NCBI GenBank assembly: GCA_025602915.1
Contig: JAHLJZ010000088.1
Span: 32,865-96,864, forward strand
Direction: 5' to 3'
Source: Paraphysoderma sedebokerense
Taxonomy: Eukaryota > Blastocladiomycota > Physodermatomycetes > Physodermatales > Physodermataceae
Length of the DNA: 64,000 bases
The notes beneath the pieces were generated by a model. The model was not told the origin of the DNA. It did not search any database and saw only the letters and a list, made by a program, of their open reading frames with translations. Both the position numbers and the translations under genes were made by a program. Within the stretch, counting starts at the first letter, position 1. Every line of letters starts with the position of its first letter. Of this stretch, positions 23,342-36,121 are shown piece after piece.

Positions 23342-25452
23342 CTATGATCTATGATAGTGGTTGTCTTGAGGCGAGTACATATGTGGATTACCATCTCCAT
23401 TTTGTGGATACCACTGATTTGAGGTGTTTGGTTGTGAAGAGTGGTTAGAATTGTTATGATCCGAAGAGAAAGATGACAGTACTGACATGCGGTGCGAATC
23501 TGGCAAGTATTGAGCAGACATGTGTCGGTGAACATTTGAATTGTTTGAAGTCATGGGATGATGTGCTGTAACAGGGCTTTGTTGGGGGTAGGAAAAGCTT
23601 CCGTTGGTTGGTGAATGTATAGAATGAGAGTGCGATTGGTGCCATTGAAACATATTTGGATGATTATCATTAGGCGCCTGGGGAGCTAGTAGAGGGGACT
23701 GTGATGGTGGAAGAAATCTGTTTCCGGCGCCATTTTGTGAGTCACTGGGTGGTACTACTAACTCGGTAAACATCGGCTTTTGAACATCATCCTTGGGATT
23801 CCGTTTGCGATAGAGTTTAGCAGCACCAACCAACATTAATACGAAAGCCAAACCGCCAAATACTCCACCAAGAATGACTGGCAAGTTTGATGAATTCCCG
23901 CCAGTGGACTGGGCTTGTGGCGAAGCAAGAGAGCGCTTTTGTGGAGGATACGATACACCAGCGTAACTTAAACCGACGTCAAAACAGATCCCTGCTGAAG
24001 TCCAACTGCGCCAATCTCCTTGATTCTGAGAACAGTATGTATCAATGGCTTGCTGTTCAGTTAACGTCCTGCCGCCTTCCTTATACGTGCCGTCCGATTC
24101 TATTTAACGAAGTCAAGTTAAAAGAGAGTATTCATTTGTTATTCACTCGCGCTACATACCCTTGAATGGTCCACAGAAGCCAGCTGCAGAACAACACATC
24201 CCGAACGGACATGTAGAGTTGGGGTTATTTTTCCCGCACACAGGTCGTCCTGTACCGTCTCTAATTAGCCTATCAGGCTCTGGTAACTGCTTTTCATTAC
24301 ATTTTCGATCCGCCATCGGCAAGTTCGTAGCTCCTTCGCCTGATTCAATTACGTTTGACCAAGTTTTGAATTCTCCAGCGGGGATGCCAATCTGTGGAGG
24401 TGCTCGATTTGGGCAATTATCCGCTACACATACTCCCAAGTTATTGGCATTGTTGAAGTATCTGCATTGACCCGACTCCGTGGTAAATGGATCACCCCCA
24501 GTGAAAATGGGTTTCGATTTCGGTTCTGTTGGTCCACCTTCGATGTATAAATCCGAACAACTGTAATACTCCCCAAGAGCTTGACCACCGCCGTACCAAA
24601 CCCATTGTAGACTGAATAAATACATTTCAACAACATTTCCTTGAGAAATCTAAACAATGTGGGGAGCTTGCTACATACCTGTAGGCACCGTCCTGTAGCC
24701 AACTCGGAATATGGGCATAAGTAAAGCAGGGATTCTTGGAACCATTGGCAGGATTGCTAATTTAATTGGAATGTACCATAATCCGTTTGTCAGTACGCAT
24801 ATATCGTCAACCCACTTTCTCCGATCAACTTACGAATCTAATCCCTCCGGGTCACTTAGCAAGTCTGCTCGACAATGAGATTCATAACATGATAAGTGAA
24901 ATATGTTTTCATTGAAAGATTGTTGATTATCTGTTTTCTCGTATGAGGCTTCTCGATACAATTAGATGAGTAGGAAACCGATTAGAGACATTATGTTAGG
25001 TTGATGTGGCGTTCAGCATTTGAGCTTGAAAATATTGAGGTGATAGATTATCACAAACTCACCTAACGATAGTCTAACAAATCCTCCAGTATGATTATTC
25101 CGCGGCCACTCAACTCTGATTTGTTCACCCCTCTTGTATACCTTCACTGAATCTTTTGGAGGTGGGTTACCCTGCTTTGGGCCGTCACATGTGGCGGTAC
25201 ATAGATTCTGATTTGGACTCTTGTTGGTAGAGGACGCAAGATTACCTGGGCAACATCCTGTGTTGGTATCAGCTTGGTTTTGCCTATATTATTGTCGTTA
25301 CAGTCAGCACGGAGATGTTCAGAAGTCTGCGGCGGTAAATCAAGGATAACTTACCTGGTGATTGGAGAGGTCATGTAGGAATGCCCCATTAAGAATGAGG
25401 TTAGAGTGGAGAGAATCCAGACTGAGATAATCAGTAATCTTGGTGTAGCCAT
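23342..25452 (-). CDS. Membrane-anchored LPMO-like protein with hevein-type chitin-binding domain
   Basis: Six exons, join(23342..24099, 24160..24611, 24679..24756, 24834..24951, 25063..25283, 25355..25452), complement; 1725 nt, 574 aa, in frame. A signal peptide (MATPRLLIISVWILSTLTSF) ends at MG-HSYMTSP, so the mature chain would start with His, the first copper ligand of lytic polysaccharide monooxygenases. WPRNNHTGGFVRLSL could give the second His, and LQWVWYGGG..EYYSC is the typical C-terminal strand. After a Cys-rich linker comes CPFGMCCSAAGFCGPF, a hevein/CBM18-like chitin-binding motif. A Ser-rich spacer, one transmembrane helix (LPVILGGVFGGLAFVLMLVGA) and a His/Asn/Ser-rich cytoplasmic tail end the protein. 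It is probably cell-surface and chitin-directed; the CAZy family is not assigned. An upstream in-frame ATG (25623) was not used because it would bury the signal peptide. Confidence 0.78.
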
Positions 25453-25840
25453 GATAATGTGGGTTATGTCGCAAAAGAGAGCAGGAGCAAAGCCCTCGTC
25501 CTTATCTATAGCAAAAAAAATTCCTCTGCAACGGAGTTCGCTTAAATGTTCCACAATAGGGGATTGTGCCGCGGAAGCTTGGGCTATTGAATGGCAAACT
25601 CCATGCCCGCTTCTCTCAGACATTTAACTGTGTACTTTATGTTTTCTAAAAGATAACCACTTCCCTCGTCTGATATAACAATCCATTCTGCGTCTAAACA
25701 TGTAGATCACCAAATACCAGCATCTGAGACAGTTACTTGCTTGGATGTTTCGACACATCTCATTGACTGGTTCAATGTCACCTCAACTCGGTGCGTCGGT
25801 CAAAATTTTCAAACCACAAAAGCTCAAGTCATGATCCATA
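25453..25840. other. Intergenic (tandem minus-strand genes)
   Basis: 388 bp between the LPMO-like start and the Rad16 stop. It holds the LPMO-like promoter. No other feature was seen. Confidence 0.4.
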
Positions 25841-28800
25841 TTACATAACAAATAAAAATCTCAAATCTTCTTCAGATAACTTAGCCAAGGCAGCCACATC
25901 CTTCCCGATGGTAGAATCAAAGAGCGCTTTTTTCTTTTCTTGTAACTGGACGATACGCTGGTAAAAGGTCCATATTAGTTTAAATGTAAATGGCATGCAG
26001 ATGAGTGTTCAACACGCATGTCAATATACGCACCTCTTCGATACTGTCTTGAATCAAGAGTTTAGTGATCCTAATCGGCCGCCTTTGTCCTAACCGATGA
26101 ATTCTATCGAATGCTTGGTCCTCTGCAGCTGGATTCCACCAAGAATCACAACAGAACACTTGACTAGCTTCAGTTAAATTAAGAGCGACACCACCTGCTT
26201 TCAAACTAATCAGAAACACGGTAACGTCAGGGTTTTCGTTGAAGGCTTTTATGACAGCATCCCGCTGCTGCAAATTCATTCTCCCGTCTAATTTCACGCA
26301 TTCGAATCCGGCTTTGCGTAGCCGCCAATGAGCCAGATCGAGGAACGAAACAAATTGAGAGAACACGATTGATTTGATAGTGTGATTCTGGTTGCGGAGG
26401 GAAGTGAGTTCCTCAACTAACGCTTCAATTTTTGTCGACGAGCGCCACTTAGACATGTCAATACGGTTAACAATTGATTTAGGAAGAACGGATGGAGCAT
26501 CTGAGGAAGAAGGAGGGACAATTTCCGGTTGAGTCAAGTCGATCGACAGTTTCGTAAAGCAAACTGGGCACGAAGGCTCTGAAGCTGACAAACTGGACTG
26601 AATGTATTGTGTGATGTCTAAAATAAGTAACAAGTAATTGGCATCAGTAATGAACTTTGACCTAACATAGGTTAAATAAAAGTAAATACCTTCCCGACAA
26701 AACGTATGCTTGCATTTGGACATGATTGCATCCTCACAAGGCTCATTACAGATACCACAAACGAGATGTTCTCCGTTCATTTCTTGAACACTCTTCAGCT
26801 TAGTCGTCACCATATCTGGATGATTCGCCGCTTGCCTCATTTTTGTTAATAACTCAAAAATATTGGCATAATGATTCAAGACTGTTCCTTCTGCGATATA
26901 GGTAGCGAACTGACGTTTAGAATCAGAATACAGGGACTGATAAAAATCTTTCTCTTCGTCCGAAAAATAGTCACGACGAATGACGAAATTACGCGGCGGT
27001 AATCCTGTTTACAATATTTAATGACTAGGAACGAAATCTGCAAACACGCACTTACTAAATTAACTTCAAACGTACCGAGATCATCAGCTTTTTCGATTTT
27101 CGTCCTGCGCAACATGATACGGGTCAGAAGCTTTCCAAGCTTTTCAAATCCTTCTAGACCTTCACCCTGAGCGCCGTGATTCTGTATAGGTTTCAGGATT
27201 TCACTATTCCACCTGTAAACCGAATGAATTAAGCTCCTATCACAGCTGATCATAAATGCAGCAAGTTATAAAAAAGTTACAAACCAACAGAAGTGCTGCA
27301 TTGGCTTATGTCCACATTCATCGCACGTTCTACGATTACTGAACTTCCAAGTTTGCGTCTTACAAGGACATTTTTTACAGAAATAAAAACTGAACGGATC
27401 GGCATTCAAAAAACGAATCTAAGAATAGATGTATGAGCTGATTTCCGAACATGCATCAACAAAAAGAGAATGCAAACCAATGAGTACAATTCACCGACTC
27501 TATTTTGTAATGGGGTGCCTGATAAAGACCATTTAAAATCCGCTTTGAGATGAAATACAGCGCGGGCAGTGTTGCACTAATCAATCGTTGAGTCAAATAT
27601 AATTTAATGTTGTCTGAATAGCTTCAAACGTACCGTTCGATCTTTAATAGAATGGGCTTCGTCTAAAATGATTCTACCCCAATCTATGGAATGAAGGATG
27701 CTTTTCTCATAAACCTTCTCTCCTTTGCGCTTGACACCATATTCTTGTTTTCTAAATCCACTTTCAACAACTGCATAGCTTGTGATGATCACATCGTATT
27801 TCATCAGTTCAGATGCTACCGATATCCTATTTTGACCATGAAAAATGAGGACATTGAGGGCGCTCGATTCGTTTATGCGATTGAGAACTTCTGCCCGCCA
27901 TTGCGAAATCGCCACAGTTGGTGCCAGAACGAGAGTAGGGGTCTCCAATGGTGCCGAGAGGATAAGGGAAATCATAGATAGAGTTTTCCCCATGCCCATT
28001 TCATCGGCCAATATCCCGCCCTAAGAAACACGATAATGAGTATCACATCATAGAAGTCGGAGAAATCGGTTAATAAGTTTATGACCGAATACCTTCATAT
28101 CAGTATTTTCTTGCTTCAATAACCAGGCGAGACCTTCCGTTTGGTAAGGCAGCAACCTCACTTTCAAGGCTTCAGGTTGCACACATGACACCATTTTCAT
28201 TTCCTCTTTAAAATCTGCGATTTGTTCATCCAGCTTGGTCCAGACATCTGCTAGCTCCGGATGATGATGTAGAATTTGCTCTTTCTCTCTAAGTTTCTGT
28301 AATAAATAGAATGGTCAATGGAGACCTCCTAAAAGATCAGGGAATCGCTGAAAAACCTACTCGATTTTGCTGATGAATCTGTCGCCTTCGCTGATGAACC
28401 TGCGTATCGTTCCGATTGACTTGTGCCTCAGTAGATTCTTCATTTTCAGGGTTCTCTTCTTCTGCAGATTCCTCAGATTCTTCATCGGACGATTCGGCAA
28501 TGTAATCGTCGTCAAGCTCACTAAGTTCATCACTATCGTTGGTAATGTCATTCTTGTTCGGATCGATGGCAGCCTCAACCTGCTTTTTTGAGACCTTTCT
28601 TGACATGGGACGTTGTTCCATGTTCTTAGTCTTCGGGGCGGACTTCCGGGGGGTCTTGCGATTTCGTGCAGACGAGGCCCTTGACGATGGGGTTTTTTTA
28701 GGCTCTTCCTTGACAAAGTCACTGTCACTATCGCCATTATCCGATTCCGATGGAGCAACCGAATCTGCTTTAAATTCACTATCATCAGACAAATTGTCGG

Positions 28801-28954
28801 AAAGGTCACTCTCAACGGCCGGTTTTGGTTTCTTGGCGGCAACCGACCGTTTCGCTGCCGATGACCTCGTCATTCGTCTCTTTGCCGGGGGATGGCCTGG
28901 AGACTTGCCGTCTTCAGACGAGGAATCTTCGCTGTGAGGTCGCTTTTTTGACAT
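25841..28954 (-). CDS. RAD16: Rad16-type SNF2 helicase/RING ubiquitin ligase (nucleotide excision repair)
   Basis: A multi-exon gene starting [16 protein letters not shown] (ATG 28954) and ending EDLRFLFVM (stop 25841-25843). Residues ~1-200 are acidic/basic and disordered. The SNF2 ATPase follows: Walker A in [15 protein letters not shown], Walker [10 protein letters not shown], and [16 protein letters not shown]3HC4 RING ([23 protein letters not shown] .. CPVC) is inserted before the second helicase lobe, where [60 protein letters not shown] and [13 protein letters not shown] are read. This order is that of yeast Rad16, which with Rad7 acts in global-genome repair of UV lesions and ubiquitinates targets. 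Exons are ~60-600 nt with short introns. It is divergent from the amidohydrolase, with 275 bp between starts. Confidence 0.9.
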
Positions 28955-29229
28955 TCTGACTGCTCTGTACAAACGGAGGGGAAGGCCGAGAGAAATGAAA
29001 AATAAAATAAGGACAAGGCCGCTTACGATGGCACTTCCAAAAGTTCCCACTGCAAAGCCGTGATTTCTTTCTTGGTGCGACAATGGACAATTCAGATTGT
29101 GTCGCGATCGACTTTTAGCCCCAAGGCCCGGCTACTTTAAACCGCCCGGCCCACCGCTAAAGAGAATTATTAATTCATAATTTGTACTCTTTGTTGACAG
29201 TTATATGTTATTCTGCTGCATGTATTTAT

Positions 29230-31845
29230 ATGCGCACGGAAATGCCCCTTCAAATGAGAGTTGCCGCACAAAAAAGCGCCCGCCAACCTTCTCCGATTAG
29301 AACTTATCGGCGGTCATCTTCCCGGCAATCCTTTTTCACCAGATTTCGAACACTGATTATTGTGACCTGTGTTGTCGTATATTATTACTTTTTGTAAGTG
29401 ATCATAATCATTCATGAGATGTTGTACGATGTTGCTCATGTGCATCGTATGAGCAAACAGTTCAGGTTCCGGCAATGACAAGCAAATAGACATTACCTTA
29501 CTACACAACGCTACGATTTACACTGTTGACCCTTCCTTACCGATTGCAAATACACTCGTCTATACAAATGACAAAATATTAGGGACATATGATAAAGCAG
29601 AGTCGATAAGTTCAATTGCAAAGCGATGGGCCGTCACTAAAGTTGTCAACGGCCATGGTCAATTTATTATTCCTGGGTTAATCGACGCACACGGGGTATG
29701 ATATCCCAAGTAGTCCAGCTTCATGGTGCGATACATTAGTGTGTTCTAACCATATTTGAAGCACCTCATGGAATTAGGGTTATCATTGGTCAACTGTGAT
29801 TTGATGGGAACAAAATCTGTCGAGGAAATGAAATCTCGACTCATTCGATATGTGCAAACTTCGGATAACTTTGATCCACAGAAAGACTGGCTAGTTGGCT
29901 CAGGATGGTAAGAAATGTCAAAAACTTGTCTTATTCTGATCTGTACGCATGAGATTGACTTATAAAGAACAGGGACCAAAACCATTTCTCCCCGCCTATT
30001 TTTCCGACTCTACGTGACCTTCGTGATCCTCTTCTTGATTCAATTCCAATTCTTCTCTACCGAATAGACATTCACGCTATTCTGGTTAACTCGGCAGTGC
30101 TTTCGAAGCTCGACCCTTCCTTGTTGAAACCTGTACCAGGCGGTGAAATTATACGTGACGATAAGGGGGATTTAACTGGATTGTTCATTGATAATGCAAT
30201 GAATATTGTTGAAGCAATTAAACCGTCTCCATCAAAGGAACGATTGATGTTGGCGCTGAAATCTGCGACAAATGAAATGCATAGGAACGGTCTAGTCGGT
30301 TTACATGATGCTGGTGTACTGCCCCATGACCTCGAGTTTTACAAATAGTAAGTTTCGAATGTCGCTCAAATGATCGCTTCTTTGGATTCAAATTAATTCA
30401 TTTATCTGAAAACTTTGTAGCGCAGCAGATACAGATAATTTCCCTCTCCGTTCATACGCCATGATTTCATGTCCATCAGCGGCTTATCCTACCCTTCGAG
30501 CTGAATCCCCACTGTTCTGCGCTTCCCAATTTAACAATGGCGCTCCTTTACTAAATTACAAGAACAAATTAACAGTTCGTTCGGTCAAACTCTTCTTAGA
30601 TGGAGCATTGGGTTCGTGGGGTGCCAAAATGGCGAACGATTACAGCGACAGTCCAGGGAAAACTGGTTTTCTCAGGTGTAATGACACGGAGGAATGTGGA
30701 GAACTGGCGGACGTAGTTGATAAATGGACAAACAAGGTAGATCTGTTCCTTCTATTTCTTTAATGCTCTGTATTCACAAATTGTATGTCAAACAAGGGAT
30801 ACCAAGTCAATGTCCACTGTATCGGCGATAAAGCCAACACCGTCGCTTTAAATGCATTCGAAAGTCTGACTCGAACTCAAACAAAGTCACTTGGGTCCCT
30901 TCGTCCTCGAATCGAGCATGCACAAATTGTGGTAAGCATTCTAATCTTGCACTTTTTGGGGTATCCTCTTGAAATTCACTTTTTCTCGCTTGTAAAAAAC
31001 AGCAAGAGTCAGATATACGACGATTCGGAAAGCTTCAAGTCATTCCATCAATGCAACCGACCCATTGTACGAGTGACATGCACTACGCTGAAAGCAGACT
31101 AGGCAAAGAACGAATAAATGGAGCATACGCATGGAAATCAATGTTAAAAGCTGGGTTCGTATATCTATCTTGCTCACCCCCTTTTCAACCCTACCTTAAC
31201 CGTGAGGTCTTTTTTTCGATGCTTAGAGTGCCTGCGTTGCCATTATCAAGTGATTTTCCTGTCGAAAAAGTAAACCCTTTCGAAGGAATTTACGCAGCAG
31301 TCACACGAAACTGGAAAAACGGCACATCAGTTCGTACCCTTAGCAATTTCTCCTTATTTTCCTTACCCCTATTTTCTAACCTCCTGTCTCTCTTATGCAC
31401 ACATTTGCAACTACTCCATAAATCTAGCCACATGGACCAAACGGATGGATACCGTCCCAAAAGTTAAGTAGACTAGAAACCATAAAAGGATTCACAATTG
31501 ACGCTGCATTTGCCGCGTTTCAAGAAAACATTGTACGTTCCCTTCTTAATCTCAGTTTCTAATACGTCATACCCACTTTCTCACTTCACTTCTTTCTCCA
31601 CCACTACATACTAAATTCATTATTCACGCACTTCTTCGGTAATTTAAATTCAAAACCAATATCAACAGACTGGTTCTCTGACACCAAACAAATACCCTGA
31701 CTTTATCATCATCGATCGCGACATCATGAATATTCCTGCTAATGATATACTTAAAATAAAAGTATTGTCTACTGTTATTGGTGGAAAGTGTGTATACGGT
31801 GGAGAAAATTTGGGTGAAGAGTTGTGTAATGAGTTGGGAAGGTGA
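29230..31845 (+). CDS. Membrane-anchored amidohydrolase, YtcJ/LAF3 type (Amidohydro_3)
   Basis: Ten exons: join(29230..29393, 29461..29695, 29762..29907, 29973..30347, 30421..30736, 30797..30931, 31003..31154, 31227..31329, 31428..31532, 31669..31845); 1908 nt, 635 aa, all phases consistent. An N-terminal basic stretch precedes a single hydrophobic helix (TLIIVTCVVVYYYF), a type II signal anchor. The TIM-barrel hydrolase follows: LIDAHGHLMELGLSL (metal-binding H-x-H), KLFLDGALGSWGA, VNVHCIGDKANTVAL, RPRIEHAQIV, MQPTHCTSD, PLSSDFPVE and NPFEGIYAAVTR. Relatives are bacterial YtcJ and plant LAF3. Substrate is unknown; the family hydrolyses N-acyl or amide bonds. The anchor suggests the secretory lumen or cell surface. 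The first ATG in frame is 29230. Confidence 0.86.
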
Positions 31846-32464
31846 GGAGGGTGTTATAGAAGATGAAAGTTGAATTAAAAGATTGAAGTGTTTTTGAGTA
31901 TGTATCTGGCGTTATAGTTCGTCTTGCTATTAAGCAGTTTGTTGGACATTCTTCAATGAGTGACCGGTAACAAAGCTATGTTTCGTAGTAACTAATCCGA
32001 AAGATAGGGATTGACTAAAATCCTGTGAATCTCACAGCGCAAAAGGCAATTTAACAGATGAAATGTTGATAAACATAGGTGGCAACAAATTTTATTTAAT
32101 AATACCACGTACACAAAGGACAAAGAAAAGAAAACCATTTTGAACTTCTCTGCCATGATTCAAATTCTATACATAACAAAATAACGCATGAAACGAAAAT
32201 ATTGATACCATCCCATCACAACGGTTCTTCCCAACGTAAGCTCAATTAGGAATCGTTCGAGAAAACTCAGAAAGAAAAAGGAAGAGACGACCCGGGAAGG
32301 GGGGATATAAATATAATTAAGATTGAAAGTCGATAAAATAAAGGAAATGGTGGAGGATTCCAAATCTGTTAATTTAATGTTGCTCAAACTCTTCAAATAA
32401 TATTGGTAGACTTCGTAAAGGTCCAAATCGGCCCCCTCTCCACCACGGATATAAGTGAACTGTC
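31846..32464. other. Intergenic between convergent genes
   Basis: 619 bp between the stops of the amidohydrolase and septin. An 88-codon open frame (32160-32426, minus) is hydrophobic but low in complexity and lies in the presumed septin 3' UTR. No supported gene. Confidence 0.4.
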
Positions 32465-34582
32465 TTAATTCTTCATGTTCAAGAAACCCTTCTTCCTGGT
32501 CTTTTCGGGAGTGGTTGGTCTTTGTCCCTGTTGGTTTGAGACCAATGCTTCCAATTTCTTTTTCTTTTCTTCCAAATCGGATCGTTGCTTTTCAAGTGCT
32601 TCTCGCATTTCTTTGTGACGGGCATAGAGCTGAGGAGTAAATGTAACGAACAGAAGTTAGAGTGGAACTACCGAGAAGACCACATGAGATAAAGAAACGA
32701 CAGTGATCAATACCTCTTCCTCTGATTGTTTGAGCTTAGCTTCTTTTTCTTGTACTTTCTGCTGGAACACCAGTTTCATGTCATTCTCCATCTTGGCCAG
32801 TTTCTGTTCGTGCGCTTGGCGTTGTTCCTCAAGAGACACAAGCGGACTAGTGCGAATAAGAAGAACAAACCGAAATCAGATTAGAATGTGGACAGACAAT
32901 GAATAGTAGTGAGGACAACATACTTGATTTCTTTCGGGAAGTATTCTTGTTCTCTACCCATGGCCAACAGTTTTTGTGTTCTGTAAGTTTCATACAAGAC
33001 TTCGTTGGTGAAAGCTTTCAGTTCTTCCATGTGTGTTCTAATCAACATTTGTCGAAGTTTCACAAAATCATTGTGTTCTTCGTTATCTACTTCAATGATA
33101 CCCCAAGGGTATGAACGTCCTCGAACTTTACGGCCATCAGAGGCAGTAACTTCTTTGTCCGATCCGACGATAGCGAATGGGATCTTAGACTAGAGAACGG
33201 AAGGGTGAGCATAAGCACTATGCAGTAAAATCAAAGGTGACGAAACTTACCAAAATCTCATTATTTTCTTTTATGGTTTCAGAATCGTCATATTCATAAT
33301 TGGGTGGTTGATATATCTGAATCTTGTGGAATGCAATATCCTCCAAAATCTGACAAACAGACGATTGTCAATTTAGGGTGCTATTTATCATAAGAGCAAC
33401 GAATCATGAGACATACCCTGGCTTTGAAACTTTTGATTTCATCTTCAGTTAGAGTATCAGATTTAGCGATGACAGGAACCAAGTTCACTCGAGGAGCAAG
33501 ACGTTTCATGAATTCTACATCAATTTGTCGTAAACTTCATCAAAGTACCAAAGAAGGCGAAAAAGAATTTAGTACATTGAGATGCGAATGGAAGAATGGA
33601 GAGTGACGGATGTCAAGACAAACCTGTGTCCTGTGGGAGCAATGAAATAAATACAAGCATGGATTCTGTTATCGTTCAAAGCGCTACGGTTTACTCTCAT
33701 TTCTTGTTCTAAAAAGGAATCAAATCGGGATTCAATATTTTCGAGAATTGGTTTCCAACTTTGTTGCATTTGAATAGTAGTGATGAGATTATCCACGATG
33801 GAGCAAGCGAAGATTCAAGGGTAATTATCAAATAATGTGCATACGTATAATGAAAGGAGTATGTAAAGTATGGTGTCGTTTGGTTAGATTGAGAAGTCAT
33901 ACTGTACAGTGGTCTAAGGGTTATAAGACAGAACGAAAACATACCTGTCATCATTATTCACAAAGTCGCCGAACCCAGGTGTGTCGATAACTGTTAGGCG
34001 AAGTTTTACTCCATTTTCTTCAATATCTATTTAACCATACGTAGATTGAAATAATTGAAATGAAGGTGAGTAAGTCAACGAACAAGTAAACATTTGGATG
34101 TCAACATCAGAGGGAGATGCGGAAATTCACACGGCCGTAAACATCTCAAATTACAAACGCAAGTGATTATGATTAAACTTATAACAATTGTATGAATCGG
34201 CAAAATTAAATGCATCCAAAGAGCATTTTGAAACAGATTTTCATCCAATTTTCGAGCGCTGGACTCTTTCATGGCCAAACTCGTATATTTGTTTTCCCCC
34301 GCAAACTGAAGGTCAGACGAGTTGCTTACCTGCACTTAAACTCTGAATTTCGACAGTCTTTGGCTGTTCATTGGATAGGGGCTGGGTTTCTTTCTTGGGA
34401 TACAGTGATGAGCTGAAGAGTGTGTTTACGAGTGTTGACTTTCCGAGACCAGACTCTCCGACAACCATGACAGTGAATTGGAAACCCTTTTTCACTGACC
34501 GTCTATGAACCTGGTTGGGGAGGTTGGAGAAACCGACGTAGCCCTGGAGCTGTTTCTTTGCGATATTGGGGTTTGTGGACAT
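32465..34582 (-). CDS. CDC3: Septin, Cdc3/AspB group
   Basis: A multi-exon gene; ATG at 34582, stop 32465-32467 (..FLNMKN). The N-terminus reads [20 protein letters not shown], then [20 protein letters not shown] (G1 P-loop) with [12 protein letters not shown]. The next exon has [19 protein letters not shown] (G3), and further exons have [20 protein letters not shown] (G4 AKSD), the Ser-Tyr-Pro-Trp-Gly region (YPWGIIEVD) and MRTHMEEL-like helices (TYRTQKL). A C-terminal coiled coil ([18 protein letters not shown] .. [20 protein letters not shown]) is typical of Cdc3/Cdc12 groups; the HRRSV/HRKSV context fits filamentous-fungal AspB/Cdc3. Septins polymerise at necks, septa and, in zoosporic fungi, germ-tube and rhizoid bases. 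Introns are ~60-130 nt. Confidence 0.88.
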
Positions 34583-35740
34583 TTTTTAGTTGTTAAATGT
34601 ACGGGGGTTTTTGGATTTTATAGAGTTGGACGGATAATGAGAATGGGACGCGGAGTTTGGGAGGAAGGCGTGAAGCTTTGGAGGAGCGTCAAACAAACGG
34701 CAGAGGTACCGAGATGGAGCTGCTGATGGTGAGAAGATGGGGCCGACACTGCGAGAGGGGACGGAGATGTCGGGATGGATATATAAAATTCAAAAGAATG
34801 TGGAATTCGGAAGGAGTGGAGGAGAGGGAACGGCCAGGAGAACGGACTCTGGGAGACTGCAAGCGACCATTCAGCGCCATCAATTATAGAATGTGGAATT
34901 TATTGTTATTTATATTTATTTCTCGTCCCAAGCATTCCACATATTTTGCACCTATTTCTGAAGATGCCTCATCTATCACTGCTTGCAAAGCGTTAATATT
35001 GCCAATTCCACAAATGGAAAAGTATTAAGGAGAGTGGGAACATTTGATAAAACTACGCATATGCTCTATATCAACCCAATGTAAAAATGTACAGGGCCAC
35101 AGACAAGAATTCTCTAGACAGACTATGCTCAGTTGGATGCTGTCAATGATAAAAATTTATTGCTTTGCTAATTGCATCACCAGACACCAAAAGTAAAAAC
35201 AATCCATGTGTCCCCGAGCGACATAAGCACCGCAACAATGGCATGGGATCAGAGCACAAGAAAAGCAATGGCCAAGCACAAATTTCACAACGCAATTAAT
35301 TGGATTCGCCAAAATTAAGCTTTTATTGGGTTTGTCAATCAACCAATTTCTACAGAGTTGGATAAACATGAATAAATGTTTTCTCTGCTATGTATGCGTA
35401 CACACAACATCATAATATCGAGCATGCACGCGACCGTCTTCAAGAAATTTTGTCTAGGCAACAAATTGACTCAAGAGAATACAGAGCAAATGTCTCAATT
35501 GAGCTTCGATAGTGCCATACATAAGTAGAGTATCAAAAAAAGGGGGGAAATAGCAAGATATAATAATAAATCATGGACTCAGACGACCCGGTCTCGTCAC
35601 AACAAAGTCGGACGGCCTTTCCTATCATTTTTTAAAATTATTAGCATTGAGTCATTTCATCCCAGTCATGATCGTTCTCGGTCAACAAAAAATAAAATAA
35701 AAAAGGAGCAAGAGAAGTAAAAATTCATAGAAATTATATA

Positions 35741-35830
35741 AAACCGCTCAGACATCCAAGGAAGGAAAACTTTCGCCAGCATCGTGACAAGGTCACTTCG
35801 GTGGAAACTGCGAATATGGAAAAAAATTCA
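35741..35830. repeat. Direct repeat, copy 1
   Basis: About 90 bp beginning near AAAACCGCTCAGACATCC and running through CAAGGAAGGAAAACTTTCGC and GGTGGAAACTGCGAATATGG to an A run. It matches copy 2 (36030-36121) at nearly every base, with a few substitutions and small indels. The copies are about 290 bp apart and share the same orientation. Confidence 0.85.
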
Positions 35831-36029
35831 TCATAGCGGTAACATATTTCTATTCAATTCAACATCAAAATGGCTCTCGAGACCACGTATAAAAACTATA
35901 GCAAGAGGACCAGGGGACACCACGAAGACACCGACACGACAAGCTAATGGCGAAAAATGGGAGAACGTCAGCATTTTGTGACAAGATCAAACGGTTATTG
36001 CGATATCAACGATATCGATACAAAGACAA

Positions 36030-36121
36030 AAACCACTCAGACATCCAAGGAAGGAAAACTTTCGCCAGCATCGTGACTAAAGCCACTTCGGTGGAAACTG
36101 CGAATATGGAAAAAAACTCAT
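36030..36121. repeat. Direct repeat, copy 2
   Basis: This is the second copy of the 35741-35830 repeat, again ending in GCGAATATGGAAAAAAACTC. In this copy the plus strand is open (SVETANMEKNSS); in copy 1 the frame is different, so coding conservation is not evident. Confidence 0.85.

Noticed and set aside
25453-25623. Upstream in-frame ATG (MSERSGHG..) for the LPMO-like protein
   Set aside because: It would place a 57-residue non-hydrophobic stretch before the signal peptide. The ATG at 25452 gives a proper secretory leader.
28955-29083. N-terminal extension of Rad16 with a hydrophobic segment
   Set aside because: That frame begins with TTG, not ATG, and reads into the upstream flank. The first ATG is at 28954 and starts a typical nuclear, charged N-terminus.
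34505-35028. Arg/Glu-rich open frames on the plus strand upstream of septin
   Set aside because: They overlap the septin first exon in antisense or lie in its promoter, and have simple purine-rich composition.
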